From: an uncultured Bacteroidales bacterium
GTDB lineage: Bacteria > Bacteroidota > Bacteroidia > Bacteroidales > Bacteroidaceae
DNA: 64,000 bases
Direction of reading: 5' to 3'
NCBI GenBank assembly: GCA_902763885.1
Contig: CACWTU010000008.1
Coordinates: 1-64,000, forward strand
Shown here in pieces: positions 16,095 through 26,200 of the stretch (its first letter is position 1; every line of letters starts with the position of its first letter). Made by a program: the position numbers and the translations under genes. The notes under the pieces are model-generated. The model saw nothing but the letters and a program-made list of their open reading frames with translations. It did no database searches and was not told where the DNA came from.

Positions 16095-18566
16095 TTAGAA
16101 TTGAAGTGTTACATGAGCCAGCGCTGAGAAGGGTGCAGCCGGAATGAAACCTATCTGATAGTAGCGGTTGCTTTCCGGATGTACATCGCCCAGTATGGCT
16201 GAATATACCCAACCGCTTGTGGCGCAGCGTGCATTCAATACGTTGTTGAAATCTGCACCTACTGTCATGCGGCTGAAAAGTCTGTTGTTTGGTATGGAAT
16301 ATGAGAACGAGAGATCGGAGAGAGTGTATGCAGGCAGAGAACGGTCTTTATTCTCCGTATTGTCCAGGTACTGACGGCTAACATAACCGGTGTGCCATGT
16401 GGCTCTTAAGTTTCCCAGTTTGATGTTTACGAATCCGTTCAGTATGGCGCTGGGAGAGAAAGCCAGTGTTGAATTGTCATAGTGGACGGTGGTGGTAGTC
16501 TCATTTTCCCACCATGCGTCATATGTGGCAACTACCTCATCAAAGTCCTTGACCTTGTTGCTGCTAAGTGCTGCGTTACCCTCAAGTTCCAACCATGAGA
16601 GAGGTGCTACGGCGGCTGTCAGTTCAACGCCTGCACGGTATGAACTCTTGATGTTGGTGGTAAGATTTTCACCTATATCGCTCTTAAGACCTGTCTGCAC
16701 GAATTGGTTTTTGTAATCCATGAAGTAGAAATTTGCTCCTGCACTCCAGACATCGCCCTGGAAGCTGTAACCGGCCTCATAGTCTATCATGTATTCCGGT
16801 TTGGGGGCAGGGTAGGTGCCGTTATCCGTAAAGTTGTTGCGCTCGGGCTCACGTCCTGCCGTAGCTGCCATAGCATGCAGCTTGTGGCCTCCCTTTATCC
16901 AGGTAAGTCCAACCTTGGCGTTAAAGAAATCATACTTGTTATCAATGTCGAGCATGTGCTTGGAGCTTGTGCCGTCAGCATTTGTATAGTACTTGTCATT
17001 GTAGCCGTCTGTAAAATAGCCTACGTGACGGTACTGTGTATCGGCAAAAGCATGCAGGCTCTCTGTAATGCCGTAACCGGCTTTGAGGTATGCACTCAGG
17101 TCATTTTTGCTGGCATCAGAATTGTAATAGGTGTACTTTCCGTCTGAAAGCAGATAATCGCTCATGGCGGCATCATTTATGTATGTAATGTGACCAAAGT
17201 GGTTACCCTTGAACTGCTGGAATGACAAACCACTGCGAAGATCCAGACGGTCCAGCGTGTAGTTTGTGTTCCAAATGACACCGTATGTATGCTGCTCCAA
17301 GCCTTTCTTGCGTACAAAATCAGTCTTCTTTACGGTTTTTGTAGGATCGGCAGGTGATGTCCAGATGGGGTCTCCTTTACTGTTAATGGAATTTGAGAGT
17401 CCAAACTTCTTGACCTTGTTGTTGTAGCGGAACTCCTCATAATAACCATATCCATAGGTGTAGTGGGCGGTGAGTGATGTTGAGAACGCATCACTTATGC
17501 TCCAGGCTAATGTAAGGATGTTGTGGTCCTGCCAAAAATTATCGGTTGTACGGTCCCAGTATGAACCATCTTTCATGACATAGCGCTCGGTCTTGTATTT
17601 TCCGCTTATGGAGTCCTTTGCAAACATTCCGTTGTCATCAGTAACCAGACGTTCGTAAAGTGAGTTGAATTGCCCAAGTCCGTATTTGTCCATGTCAGTA
17701 TAATCCTTTATTCCGGTGGCTACATGTTTGAAATCCCAATTCTCATCATAGTAACCGTAAACGCCGTCCATAAGGCTTGCGTCATCATTACCTGCGGTGA
17801 CACCGCTCCATGCCTGGCCGGTATTCTCAAAGTTGCCTATGTTGCGGTAACGTATCATGACATTCTCACCTGGGTTCCAAAGCAGACCGCCGTAGTAACT
17901 GCCTGCCTTGCCTTTGGTGCCGTCTATGAAACCGTCAGTCATGGTGGTGTTGAAGGCGCCGTCTATGATTATGCTGTTAAGGAGAATGCCTGTTGAGAAG
18001 GAACCACCTAAGCGGCGTGTATTGAATGAGCCGAATGAAGCGGTCAGTTCTGCGCTCTTTTCAGGGTTGGGCATTTTACTGGTCAGGGCTATCGAGCCGC
18101 CGAATGCTCCGTCACCTACGGTTGATGTGCCTAAGCCGCGCTGGATCTGAGCGCTGCCCAGCAGGGATGCGTAACTGTTCATGTTGACCCAGAATACGCA
18201 CTGGTCCTCGGGAGAGTTGAGTGCCACGCCGTCCAGGGTTACGTTGATACGTGAATCGGCTGCACCGCGTATGCGCATGTATGTGGTGCCTATACCTGTA
18301 CCGTTCTCACTCCATGCCATAACACCGGGAGTGCGTGAGAACAGGAAGGGAAGCTCGCGCCCGCTTTTGGAATAGTTGTCAAGTTCCTGACGGCCTATCT
18401 CGGTGGTGGCAAACGGCTCGTTTTCATGGGCGCGGACGCCGTCAATTACCACTTCATTGAGATGTTGCAGACTAATCGGGTCTGCATTGGAATCAAGATT
18501 TTCATTACCTGCCTTTACTGAAAGGCCTGTCATTAGGGTTAAGGACAAAAAAAATACCTTCTTCAT
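16095..18566 (-). CDS. TonB-dependent outer-membrane receptor, probable thiamine receptor
   Basis: About 823 residues, starting at the ATG that gives a signal peptide (MKKVFFLSLTLMTGLSVKA). The frame reads a further 44 codons upstream from a GTG at 18698, but those bases are the riboswitch. The plug domain is visible (NEVVIDGVRA, ELPFLFSRTPGVMAWSENG, YMRIRGAADSRINVTLDGV), then a long beta barrel ending in a terminal Phe (HVTLQF). With the TPP riboswitch upstream and PnuT six bases downstream, it most likely imports thiamine or its phosphates across the outer membrane, energised by TonB. Confidence 0.88.
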   Translation of the reverse strand: MKKVFFLSLTLMTGLSVKAGNENLDSNADPISLQHLNEVVIDGVRAHENEPFATTEIGRQELDNYSKSGRELPFLFSRTPGVMAWSENGTGIGTTYMRIRGAADSRINVTLDGVALNSPEDQCVFWVNMNSYASLLGSAQIQRGLGTSTVGDGAFGGSIALTSKMPNPEKSAELTASFGSFNTRRLGGSFSTGILLNSIIIDGAFNTTMTDGFIDGTKGKAGSYYGGLLWNPGENVMIRYRNIGNFENTGQAWSGVTAGNDDASLMDGVYGYYDENWDFKHVATGIKDYTDMDKYGLGQFNSLYERLVTDDNGMFAKDSISGKYKTERYVMKDGSYWDRTTDNFWQDHNILTLAWSISDAFSTSLTAHYTYGYGYYEEFRYNNKVKKFGLSNSINSKGDPIWTSPADPTKTVKKTDFVRKKGLEQHTYGVIWNTNYTLDRLDLRSGLSFQQFKGNHFGHITYINDAAMSDYLLSDGKYTYYNSDASKNDLSAYLKAGYGITESLHAFADTQYRHVGYFTDGYNDKYYTNADGTSSKHMLDIDNKYDFFNAKVGLTWIKGGHKLHAMAATAGREPERNNFTDNGTYPAPKPEYMIDYEAGYSFQGDVWSAGANFYFMDYKNQFVQTGLKSDIGENLTTNIKSSYRAGVELTAAVAPLSWLELEGNAALSSNKVKDFDEVVATYDAWWENETTTTVHYDNSTLAFSPSAILNGFVNIKLGNLRATWHTGYVSRQYLDNTENKDRSLPAYTLSDLSFSYSIPNNRLFSRMTVGADFNNVLNARCATSGWVYSAILGDVHPESNRYYQIGFIPAAPFSALAHVTLQF

Positions 18567-18621
18567 ATAGATTTGTTTAGTTAATCCAAATGAAAAAGGG
18601 TACACCGTTTTTTGAAATCCA

Positions 18622-18690
18622 ATCCCTCCGCCGGCACTGTCCGGATCAGGTTCATAGGGTATAATCTCAGCCCTTGTGGGGCACCCCCTT
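18622..18690 (-). ncRNA. TPP riboswitch (THI element)
   Basis: On the minus strand the conserved THI-box segments are present in order: GGGGTGCC, GGGCTGAGA, ACCCTATGAACCTGATC and CCGGACAGTGCCGGCGGAGGGA. It lies 56 bases upstream of the TonB receptor ATG. Binding of thiamine pyrophosphate should lower expression of the receptor-pnuT operon. A candidate hairpin (GGTGTACC-type) and T run lie between it and the gene. Confidence 0.95.
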
Positions 18691-18702
18691 TCATTCACGG
18701 CG

Positions 18703-18732
18703 CGAAGGTACTGGTTTTTGAATTAAAACCAA
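18703..18732 (-). promoter_or_regulatory. Putative promoter of the riboswitch-tonB-pnuT operon
   Basis: Minus strand: TTG (18732-18730), 19-base spacer, TACCTTCG (18710-18703), one mismatch from TAnnTTTG. Predicted transcription would begin just ahead of the TPP aptamer. Confidence 0.5.
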
Positions 18733-18807
18733 TACCTTTTAACCTTTTTTATTTCGCCTCGCGAAAGGCGCTCCCCGACCGATTCGGGCTTTGCCCTCAT
18801 AAAATGA

Positions 18808-18842
18808 GAACGGTTCTTTCCATTAAGCAGAAAGAACCGTTC
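18808..18842 (-). terminator. Hairpin terminator after the CodB-like gene
   Basis: A 13-bp perfect stem (GAACGGTTCTTTC / GAAAGAACCGTTC) with a 9-base loop, 14 bases past the codB-like stop on the minus strand and followed by TCATTTTA. The stem shares ACGGTTCTTT with the palindromic repeats at 37340 and 55915. Confidence 0.65.
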
Positions 18843-18856
18843 CTATTGTGTGGCGT

Positions 18857-20113
18857 TTAGCGGCGTTTGGAACCGATTATATAGCATGCGGCGGCAATCA
18901 CCATGCCGTTGATTGAAGGTATGCCCCACTTTACAAGGTTGGCTACAACAGCTCCCAGGACAACGCCGATGATTGATGCCCAGTTGACATTACTGATATG
19001 AACGTCATCGGACATGTATTCATTGCGGTTCGAGATGTAGCTTACAATCAGGATGGCACCGATAGGAGGCAGGGTGCAGTTAAGGATGTTGAGCCAGTCG
19101 CAGAAGTTCCAGTAGAGCCAGACTGCCGACACGGTACCTATGACACCTGCTATGAGAACCATCGTTCTCTTGGACCATCCGAAAATGTTGGACAGGCCCA
19201 GGCCTGATGAGTAAAGGGCGTTGTCATTGGTAGTCCAGATGTTGAGGCCCAGCACAAGAACTGACAGGTAGAACAGTGTCTGGTTGAGGTTGAGCATAAC
19301 CTCAAAGATGTCATTTCCGCCTACGTAGATGCTTGATGCGGCTCCGAAGAAAAACATGAGTGAGTTACCCAGGAAGAAAGCTACCACCGTAACGATGCAT
19401 CCAATCCTGGCGGTCTTGCTGAAACGTGCAAAGTTAGGTGTGGCTGTACCTCCTGATACGAAACTGCCTATAACCAGGCCGGCACCTGCGATAATGGTAA
19501 GTGAGCCGTCATTAACCCTTGAGAACTGCTCTACGAGAGTGGCGTCACCGCGATTGATGGCCATAATCATTGCTACAGTACCAAGTATTCCTACCATAGG
19601 AACGGCAATCCAGCTGATGAGCGTAAGGCTCTTGATGCCAAAATATGCGCTGGCGGTCATGAGCATACCGGCAACGGCAACCAGGATATAGCCTTGGAAA
19701 GGCATGTGGTCAGGTGTTACCTCGAGACCTAAGAACTCCTGTGCCACAGGTATGGCGAACATAGCCAGACCTACGCCGAACCAGCCCATCTGTGTGAAAC
19801 TGATCATGGCACTGGGTAGCCAGCTTCCTTTGAGCCCGAAACTGCGGTGAGCCAGCATATCGAGTGTCATTCCGGTCTTGGCGCCGATGTAGCCAAGAGC
19901 ACCCGTGTATGCGCCAAGAATGATACCTCCAAGTATCAATGCGCCGATAAAACCTCCGAAGCTAAGGCCTGCAGCCAATTTCTGGCCAGCCCACATACTT
20001 GCTGAGAAGAACGTGAATCCCAGCATTACCATAAACATGCTGATGTTGCTCTTGCGACCCTCAGGAGTCACTCTGCTGGATGTAAAATCTACATCTGGTT
20101 TCTTGTAAGCCAT
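18857..20113 (-). CDS. CodB-like NCS1 cytosine/nucleobase permease
   Basis: A 418-residue protein with about twelve transmembrane helices and NCS1-family features: FTFFSASMWAGQKLAAGLSFG near residues 33-53, the FTQMGWFGVG segment, and NFARFSKTARIG. Closest in style to CodB cytosine permease, importing cytosine or a related base with a cation. No cytosine deaminase (codA) is adjacent. Instead it lies 18 bases after a phosphoribosyltransferase-like gene, suggesting a two-gene pyrimidine-salvage unit. Confidence 0.8.
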   Translation of the reverse strand: MAYKKPDVDFTSSRVTPEGRKSNISMFMVMLGFTFFSASMWAGQKLAAGLSFGGFIGALILGGIILGAYTGALGYIGAKTGMTLDMLAHRSFGLKGSWLPSAMISFTQMGWFGVGLAMFAIPVAQEFLGLEVTPDHMPFQGYILVAVAGMLMTASAYFGIKSLTLISWIAVPMVGILGTVAMIMAINRGDATLVEQFSRVNDGSLTIIAGAGLVIGSFVSGGTATPNFARFSKTARIGCIVTVVAFFLGNSLMFFFGAASSIYVGGNDIFEVMLNLNQTLFYLSVLVLGLNIWTTNDNALYSSGLGLSNIFGWSKRTMVLIAGVIGTVSAVWLYWNFCDWLNILNCTLPPIGAILIVSYISNRNEYMSDDVHISNVNWASIIGVVLGAVVANLVKWGIPSINGMVIAAACYIIGSKRR

Positions 20114-20131
20114 ATCTTATTTATTTGATGT

Positions 20132-21235
20132 TTAGTTGATATTGGGGCAATATTTTTTTAGAGCCGCCTTGAATTCACGGAGACGGCGGTCTGCTATCTT
20201 TATGATGGAAAGGTCTTCTGACCTGCTGGCAAACTCCCTCTCAAAAGTATAGAGCTCTGTCATCTCCTTCTGATCCAGTTTCTGGTAGTGGTTGAGCTCC
20301 AGCCATCTGTCATAACTGATGGGAGTGGAGTAGCCCAGTTTCTCGTCAAGGAAATCCTTGAAAGTGAAGTTGTCTGCTGCTTCCCGTATGTTCTCCCAAT
20401 ACTCTGTCACCTCATGATAATGGTCCGGAATCTCATATCGGCGGGCACCTCCGTCATAAATTATGCATTTCTCAAACAGGGCATCGTCATCAGAGAGGAC
20501 ATAACGGCGGAACTCAGGTGATATCACGCCATCCTTCCAGAAGAAATCAATCTGTGGCCAGCTGATGCCTGTAACACCTTTATCTTTATATGCTGAGAAG
20601 ATTCCCTCATAGAAGATGCAGGTTATGCCTTCAAATTCAGGCCAATGGAATCGGAACTCATTGGTGAGCTCCTCAAACAACTCAATGCCGCGTGTACCGC
20701 CTATGGTGAAGAAAACCATACGGCGTATGCTACCGCCCAGGCGCTTGAATTCTGCAATGATGTAACGTATGCATCGGGCCAGAGTCTCGCCTGAAGCTAT
20801 GATGTCGCCAATCATAAGCGTGATGTCTTTGGGAGCAGTCAGTTTGGTGTAACGGATGTCCAGACCTGTAATCTGGTTGTTGCGGATAACGCGCTCGCAT
20901 GATATGAAATCCATGTTGTTCACGTTAATCCCGTTACGGTAACAGCACTCTTCAAGCGGGTAGTTCAGACCACCTCGCAGTATTGTCATTATATCGGCAT
21001 TTGAACCTACTGTACCGTTCTGCTTGAGCCAGCCCAGCATATCACCGGTGGCGCCGCACATGGCCAGATAGGATTCATACCCTATCACCTCCGGCGAGGC
21101 CAGTAGATGACGTGTCCCTTCATTGCTGATAATGAAATACCTGTTGGCGAACTTGCCTCCGGCCAACTCGTAGATTTGAGTGGCTTTATGTAATCCTGCG
21201 GGCTGTAGGAAGGTTTTTTCCAGATAAGGTTGCAT
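20132..21235 (-). CDS. Phosphoribosyltransferase-like protein of uncertain specificity
   Basis: A 367-residue protein. Residues 140-152 (LMIGDIIASGETL) resemble the PRPP-binding loop of type I phosphoribosyltransferases (usually VDDVxxTGxT), and MTILRGGL near 83-90 resembles the segment before it in uracil or xanthine transferases. The length, about 150 residues beyond a minimal PRTase, and the C-terminal helical part are unusual. The acidic pair normally before the loop is reduced to a single Asp (GDI). It is translationally close to the CodB-like permease, so it probably acts on the imported base. Not a family I can name. Confidence 0.55.
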   Translation of the reverse strand: MQPYLEKTFLQPAGLHKATQIYELAGGKFANRYFIISNEGTRHLLASPEVIGYESYLAMCGATGDMLGWLKQNGTVGSNADIMTILRGGLNYPLEECCYRNGINVNNMDFISCERVIRNNQITGLDIRYTKLTAPKDITLMIGDIIASGETLARCIRYIIAEFKRLGGSIRRMVFFTIGGTRGIELFEELTNEFRFHWPEFEGITCIFYEGIFSAYKDKGVTGISWPQIDFFWKDGVISPEFRRYVLSDDDALFEKCIIYDGGARRYEIPDHYHEVTEYWENIREAADNFTFKDFLDEKLGYSTPISYDRWLELNHYQKLDQKEMTELYTFEREFASRSEDLSIIKIADRRLREFKAALKKYCPNIN

Positions 21236-21455
21236 ATAGGATTGCGAACATTATTTCTGGAAACCAAAGATACCTATATTATTATGGTAGGATATAGAAT
21301 GAATGGCAGAAGTTTTCAACAATTTTTCTGATAAAAACCGGAGCCGAATGAAAAAAATAGCGTGTCAGGTATATTTTTTATCGGTTGGGATGGTTATAAA
21401 TGAGATTTTATTCTATATATTTGTGTATAGAAATACCTTTTAATGCTTTATATAT

Positions 21456-22106
21456 ATGAAACTGTCAAACAAGTATGTCATTACTATCAATCGTGAGTTG
21501 GGTTCGGGCGGAAAGACTGTTGCAAAATTGCTGGCTGAAAAGCTGGGGGTGCCTTTTTATGACAAGGCTCATTTACAGTCACTTGAGGACAAAGAAGGCT
21601 TGAACGAGGAAAAAATAGAGACTCTTAAAACTAAAAAACGTAAATGGTGGCCGGACCTGAAGCGAATGGTTGAACTAGGCGGCGGTTTTGCAGTTTCCAT
21701 TTATGACCACCTTCCCAATTTTGCTGTTCCGGAGAAGGATGATACTGATAAGAAATTCGCAACTGAGCAGGAAATACTTAAAGGTATTGCTGATGCCGAG
21801 TCATGCGTGGTAGTGGGACGTTGCAGTTTTGTTACATTTAAGGACCATCCCAATCACCTTAATATATGGATCCAGTCTCCTTTGGAGAGCCGTGTGGAGA
21901 GAGTTATGAAGAAGAAGGGAATCTCTTCTAAGGTTGAAGCCGAGAAATTCGTTAAGGATGTGGACCAGATGTGTGATGACTATTCAAAGCGTCATACCGG
22001 TGTAAGCCGTTATGATCCCCGCAACTATGACCTTGTCATCTCTATGAATGACAGGACTGAGGAGGAGGCCGTGGATCTGATTCTAAAGTTTATAGGAGCA
22101 AAATAG
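21456..22106 (+). CDS. Cytidylate-kinase-like family protein
   Basis: A 216-residue P-loop protein: ITINRELGSGGKTVAKLLAEKLG (P-loop at about 16-21), then FYDK and VVVGRCS, then RVERVMKKKG and DDYSKRHTG. This is the 'cytidylate kinase-like' (AAA_26) family common in Bacteroidales and Clostridia, distinct from Cmk. Substrate unknown, although a nucleotide kinase role would fit the divergent pyrimidine-salvage genes next door. A TATATTTG -7-like element lies at 21416-21423. Confidence 0.8.
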   Translation: MKLSNKYVITINRELGSGGKTVAKLLAEKLGVPFYDKAHLQSLEDKEGLNEEKIETLKTKKRKWWPDLKRMVELGGGFAVSIYDHLPNFAVPEKDDTDKKFATEQEILKGIADAESCVVVGRCSFVTFKDHPNHLNIWIQSPLESRVERVMKKKGISSKVEAEKFVKDVDQMCDDYSKRHTGVSRYDPRNYDLVISMNDRTEEEAVDLILKFIGAK

Positions 22107-22112
22107 GTTCCC

Positions 22113-23252
22113 CTATTGTACAATTTCGCGGATAAGTGATGCCAGAGCTGATGGGTTATCAGCCTCTGGTATCATTATTTTTCCATTATAGATAAGGCGG
22201 GGAATGGCCGATGTGGTGCCCTTTGAGGTGCGGCCAAACAGTTCATTTACAGTCCAGATGTAGTTTTCCATCCATCGGCTCTGCATTGATTTTTCAAGCC
22301 GGTCTTTTCCAATAAGCTGCTCTGCCATTGCCGTGGCTTGCTCAACAGTAGGCGGATTCCAGCTCTGGACAAGGTCTGTTCCAAAGAACTGATTCTCATA
22401 CTCCCAATACGCATCCGGATTGGTGCGCCATATTGCAAGGCCTATGCGCATAAACGTGCACGAGCCGGCAAATCGGTCTATGCCCGGCGATATGTGGGGA
22501 TTGCACTCGCGGCTCATGGATACGGGGCTGCAAACTATTGCAATGCTGTCGCCTAGCTGGTTAACGGCATCGGGCAGCATAATGTGCGTGCGGCGGCAGT
22601 GGGCGCATTGCCAGTCAAAAAGCATGGTTACCTTGTGCTTGGCATCGGGACTGCCTATTATGGGCATCTCCTTGGGGTCGGGGTAGCGTAGGGGCTCGTT
22701 AACAAAACCGCGCTCGGCAAGGGAGCGTGGGGTGGTGGTGAACTGGACTACGCCAAGCGCGGCTGCAATTAATACACCTATTAGTATGTTCAGTACAATA
22801 CGCCTTGTTTTTTGCCCGATGCACCAGATGACTGACAGCACGGAGATTACTATGCCCAGAATGTGGGCTGTCATGCAGTAGGGGCAGAATGCTCGGATCA
22901 TATGGCTCTGCAGCCAGATGAACCATATGGCACACCCTATAATGGCACCGCTTACTACAAGAATGGCATGGAACAGGAATTGTTGTTCCTGAGCTCCTGT
23001 CCACTTGCTGTCAATGAGTAGAATGCATGCCAGAAGTGTAAGATATGCACCTGCTGCCAGAGCGCTAACAGGTATTATTCCAAACAGGAATGACCAGCGG
23101 CTGCCAAGTACAATGTTGCAGTTTGTGCCTTGGGTGCAGCCAATCAGGCCGTGCCCGGAAATGGAATGGATACATAGAATAGTGGACAAAAGAAGGACAA
23201 TGGCGGTAAGTGCCACCATTGTCTTTCTTAATGTTCCGTTATCCTTTGCCAT
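22113..23252 (-). CDS. VKOR domain fused to thioredoxin-like (DsbA-type) domain
   Basis: A 379-residue membrane oxidoreductase. The N-terminal part is a vitamin K epoxide reductase homologue with four helices, the loop cysteines C39 and C45 (CTQGTNC) and the quinone-side CPYC at 123-126. The C-terminal part (about 190-379) is a thioredoxin fold with CAHC at 216-219. Such fusions form disulfides in exported proteins, passing electrons to quinone. It starts five bases after the stop of a secreted GH54 enzyme with eight cysteines in its catalytic domain, so that enzyme is a probable client. Last gene of the operon. Confidence 0.9.
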   Translation of the reverse strand: MAKDNGTLRKTMVALTAIVLLLSTILCIHSISGHGLIGCTQGTNCNIVLGSRWSFLFGIIPVSALAAGAYLTLLACILLIDSKWTGAQEQQFLFHAILVVSGAIIGCAIWFIWLQSHMIRAFCPYCMTAHILGIVISVLSVIWCIGQKTRRIVLNILIGVLIAAALGVVQFTTTPRSLAERGFVNEPLRYPDPKEMPIIGSPDAKHKVTMLFDWQCAHCRRTHIMLPDAVNQLGDSIAIVCSPVSMSRECNPHISPGIDRFAGSCTFMRIGLAIWRTNPDAYWEYENQFFGTDLVQSWNPPTVEQATAMAEQLIGKDRLEKSMQSRWMENYIWTVNELFGRTSKGTTSAIPRLIYNGKIMIPEADNPSALASLIREIVQ

Positions 23253-23257
23253 TACAA

Positions 23258-26200
23258 TTATCTGATGTTAGGCTTACCCGGAGTGGCTACCGATGCGGTG
23301 AATGCATCGCCTGCGCCGTGATCCTTGGTAAGGGGTGCGCCCAAGGTTATACCTGTACCTGTCAGGTATTCTCCACTGGCTACTGCGGCGTTAAGGCCTG
23401 TGGTCAGGGTTATCTTGTCCGGTTCAACGGGCTGCTGCTGGCCTCCACGGCCACCAAATCCGCCAAATCCTCCAAATCCGAATCCGCGGCGCGGAACTGC
23501 CTGGATTGATTCAATGGTGTAGGATTCGTTTCCTATGTTGATTATCTGACCAACCTGGAAGCCCTGTGATGCGGCAACTGCCACGGTCTTGTCACCCTTC
23601 TTGGCATCGGCCGATATTGTTGTTGCACCGGCTGTGCCTATGGTGGCAATCTTAACCTTTTCAAGGCTGCTGCCTGAACCAACGTACATGGTCTGGCCTA
23701 TTGAGAAGCCCTGGATGGATGCTACCTTGATGTTGGTCTGGCCGGCTTTGGCAGGTGCTGCAATTGTCTGTGCCTGTCCTGTGTGGAAGTCCAGCTTGTT
23801 GTCATCGGTGTCAAATCCGTCAGGGTAACGGCCTGTGCTGAGGTCGGGGCCTGCGGCTGTAGTTGCTGCAGGAGCGGCTCCGAAAGCGCCGAACCCGCCA
23901 CGGCCGCGTCCCGACTGCGGAACGGGAGCATATGCACCCTCGGCACCTGCACCTGAATCGGCGTGATAACCCTCGGCAAGCCACGGGTCAACCAGACCGC
24001 CGTAGTTCATGGCATCCACTATGAGACCCTTGCCGTTACGCAGAGTCATGTTGCCGCGTGATGCATCAAGGGTAGGACCGCCAAACAGAAGGTCTGGTGT
24101 TACATTGCCATAGAAGCCTGCATTGGTTACCATGACATCCTGAACTACGCTGTTTATGGCGTGCTTCTTGGAGAGCGGCTGGTCAAGCTCAATTGCATAA
24201 ATCAGAGGCAGTACGGGCTCGTTGCTGGAGTGGTCAAACTTGGTTGCCGGCTCAAATGTGATACCGGTTCCGTTAACTGCGAACGGCATGTTTGCGGAGT
24301 GGTTAAACTTAAGTGGAGCCTCAAGTTCAAGACCGGTGCCAGGGTTGTCATTCGGACCAAGCGGACCGTTGTTGCTGCCGCGTGATGACTGCGTGCCTAC
24401 GGATTTTACTGTAACCCATTCAATTCCGTGACCCTCAGAGTCAATGTCAAGACGGATCTTATCGCCGGCGGTAATGTTCTGGGTGCTGGTAACCTTGATG
24501 TTGGTATCGCCCTTCTTGGCATCGACTGCCAACCAGGCCTGCGTGCCGGGTTTGCCTACCTCAGTTACGGTTACAACCTCATATTTCTCAAGCGAATTTG
24601 AAACTGCGGGGTAGGTTGATCCGTAGCCGATGGCCATCTTCTGGCCAACCTGGAATCCGGCTGTGCTGGTTACGGGGATGTTGTTGCTGCCTGCGGGGAT
24701 GGTGATGACCGGACCCTCGGGCAGAGGCTGCCAAAGAGTGGTGGGAGCACCTGCAGGACCTGCGCCGCGGAATCCTCCAAATCCCTGAGGCTGTTGCTGT
24801 TGCTGCTGTGCCTGGGGCTGGATTACGTTCTTTACGGTGCGTTTTTCGGCCTCATTTCCGGTACCGATGGTTATGCTGTGCCCGGCCTCGATGCCTGTCA
24901 CGTTGCGTACATAAATAATGTTGTCGCCCTTGGCTGCATCGACCGAAAGACCTGAATTGCTTATTCCCATCAGATAGAATGACTTGGGAGCAAGCTTGGT
25001 GCCCTTGGGGATGTTGATTGATGAGAAATAGGGCAGGTTCACGGCGTGGTGGGTGAGCGTCCAACCAGACAGGTTCACTGCTTTCTCACCGGCATTGTAA
25101 AGCTCAATGAATGAGTTGGTCTGGTTGCCGCTGCCGTCAGCAATGCGGAACTCGTTGATCTTTACGGGCTCCACGTTACGTACCTTCTGGGCTGCGGTCC
25201 ACTGGCTACTACCGTTGTTCCAACTTGCCTTTGCTCCAAGATCACCGTTGAACAGTTTCTTTGATGATGTTACAGAGAACTCAACAGCTACGGTCTGGCC
25301 GGGCTGAACTTGATAGCCTATTTTGCTGACCTTGGCTTTTGATCCGGCTACAACGGCTTTCCAGCCTTTGGGGGTACTCAGACTCAGTTCAAGATCATCA
25401 ATTGTCTGCTTTGAGGTGTTCTTGAACACTACGGTTACGTTCTGAGTGGTCTTGGGTGCGAATGTCTGCAACAGATTGGGTTTATCAACCTTGCCGGATG
25501 CGCTTATCTGCAGCATCTGGACATCATATCCGGCAGCAACAACGTTTGCCTGTACGGCCTGGTTGGTCTCAATTGTTGGGAATGTGCCGGGAGCGGTCAT
25601 TGCGCCCTCGTAGAATGTGCCCGATGAGCCGTTGGAGTTGTCGCCGCCGTTACCCAGCAGGATGGCACCCTGCTTGCGCATTGGGTCATAGCTGCTGCGC
25701 GGGTTCTGGATTCGGCCTCCGTCATACATTATCTGCAGGTCACCGCCCTGGGCATCGCCACCCATTGAACGCCAGTGGTGAGGCTCGCCATCGGCCGTAG
25801 CGGTTACAAAGCGCCAGCTTATGCTGGGCAGGTCAGCGCAGTATTTGTCATTGGGATCGGGGTTGACGCAACCTACCAGGTTGTTCTCCTGGTCGGTCAT
25901 GATCCACGGGCCGGGAGCCTGTCCGTGATACCATGAGGGCTGGTTGCCGTAGTAGGTGGTCTCCATAGTGCCGTCACCGTCATCGCGGCTGTCGGTCTCG
26001 GCGTTACCGTAGTCAAAGCAGCAGCCGGTGTTGTAGTGCTGGCCGTTTATCACCCAGTACTGACCTTCGGCCTGGTCATCGACTGCGGTGCCGTGGGCAT
26101 CGTTCCAGCGCAGACCCATACCGGCGGTGATGAATACGCCATAGACCTTGTGTCCCATAAGTGTTACGGGAGCCCAATCGGCCATCGGCACGTTATTGAA

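Noticed and set aside
18567-18698. 44-codon N-terminal extension of the TonB receptor
   Set aside because: Those bases are the TPP riboswitch and its leader; the signal peptide starts at 18566.
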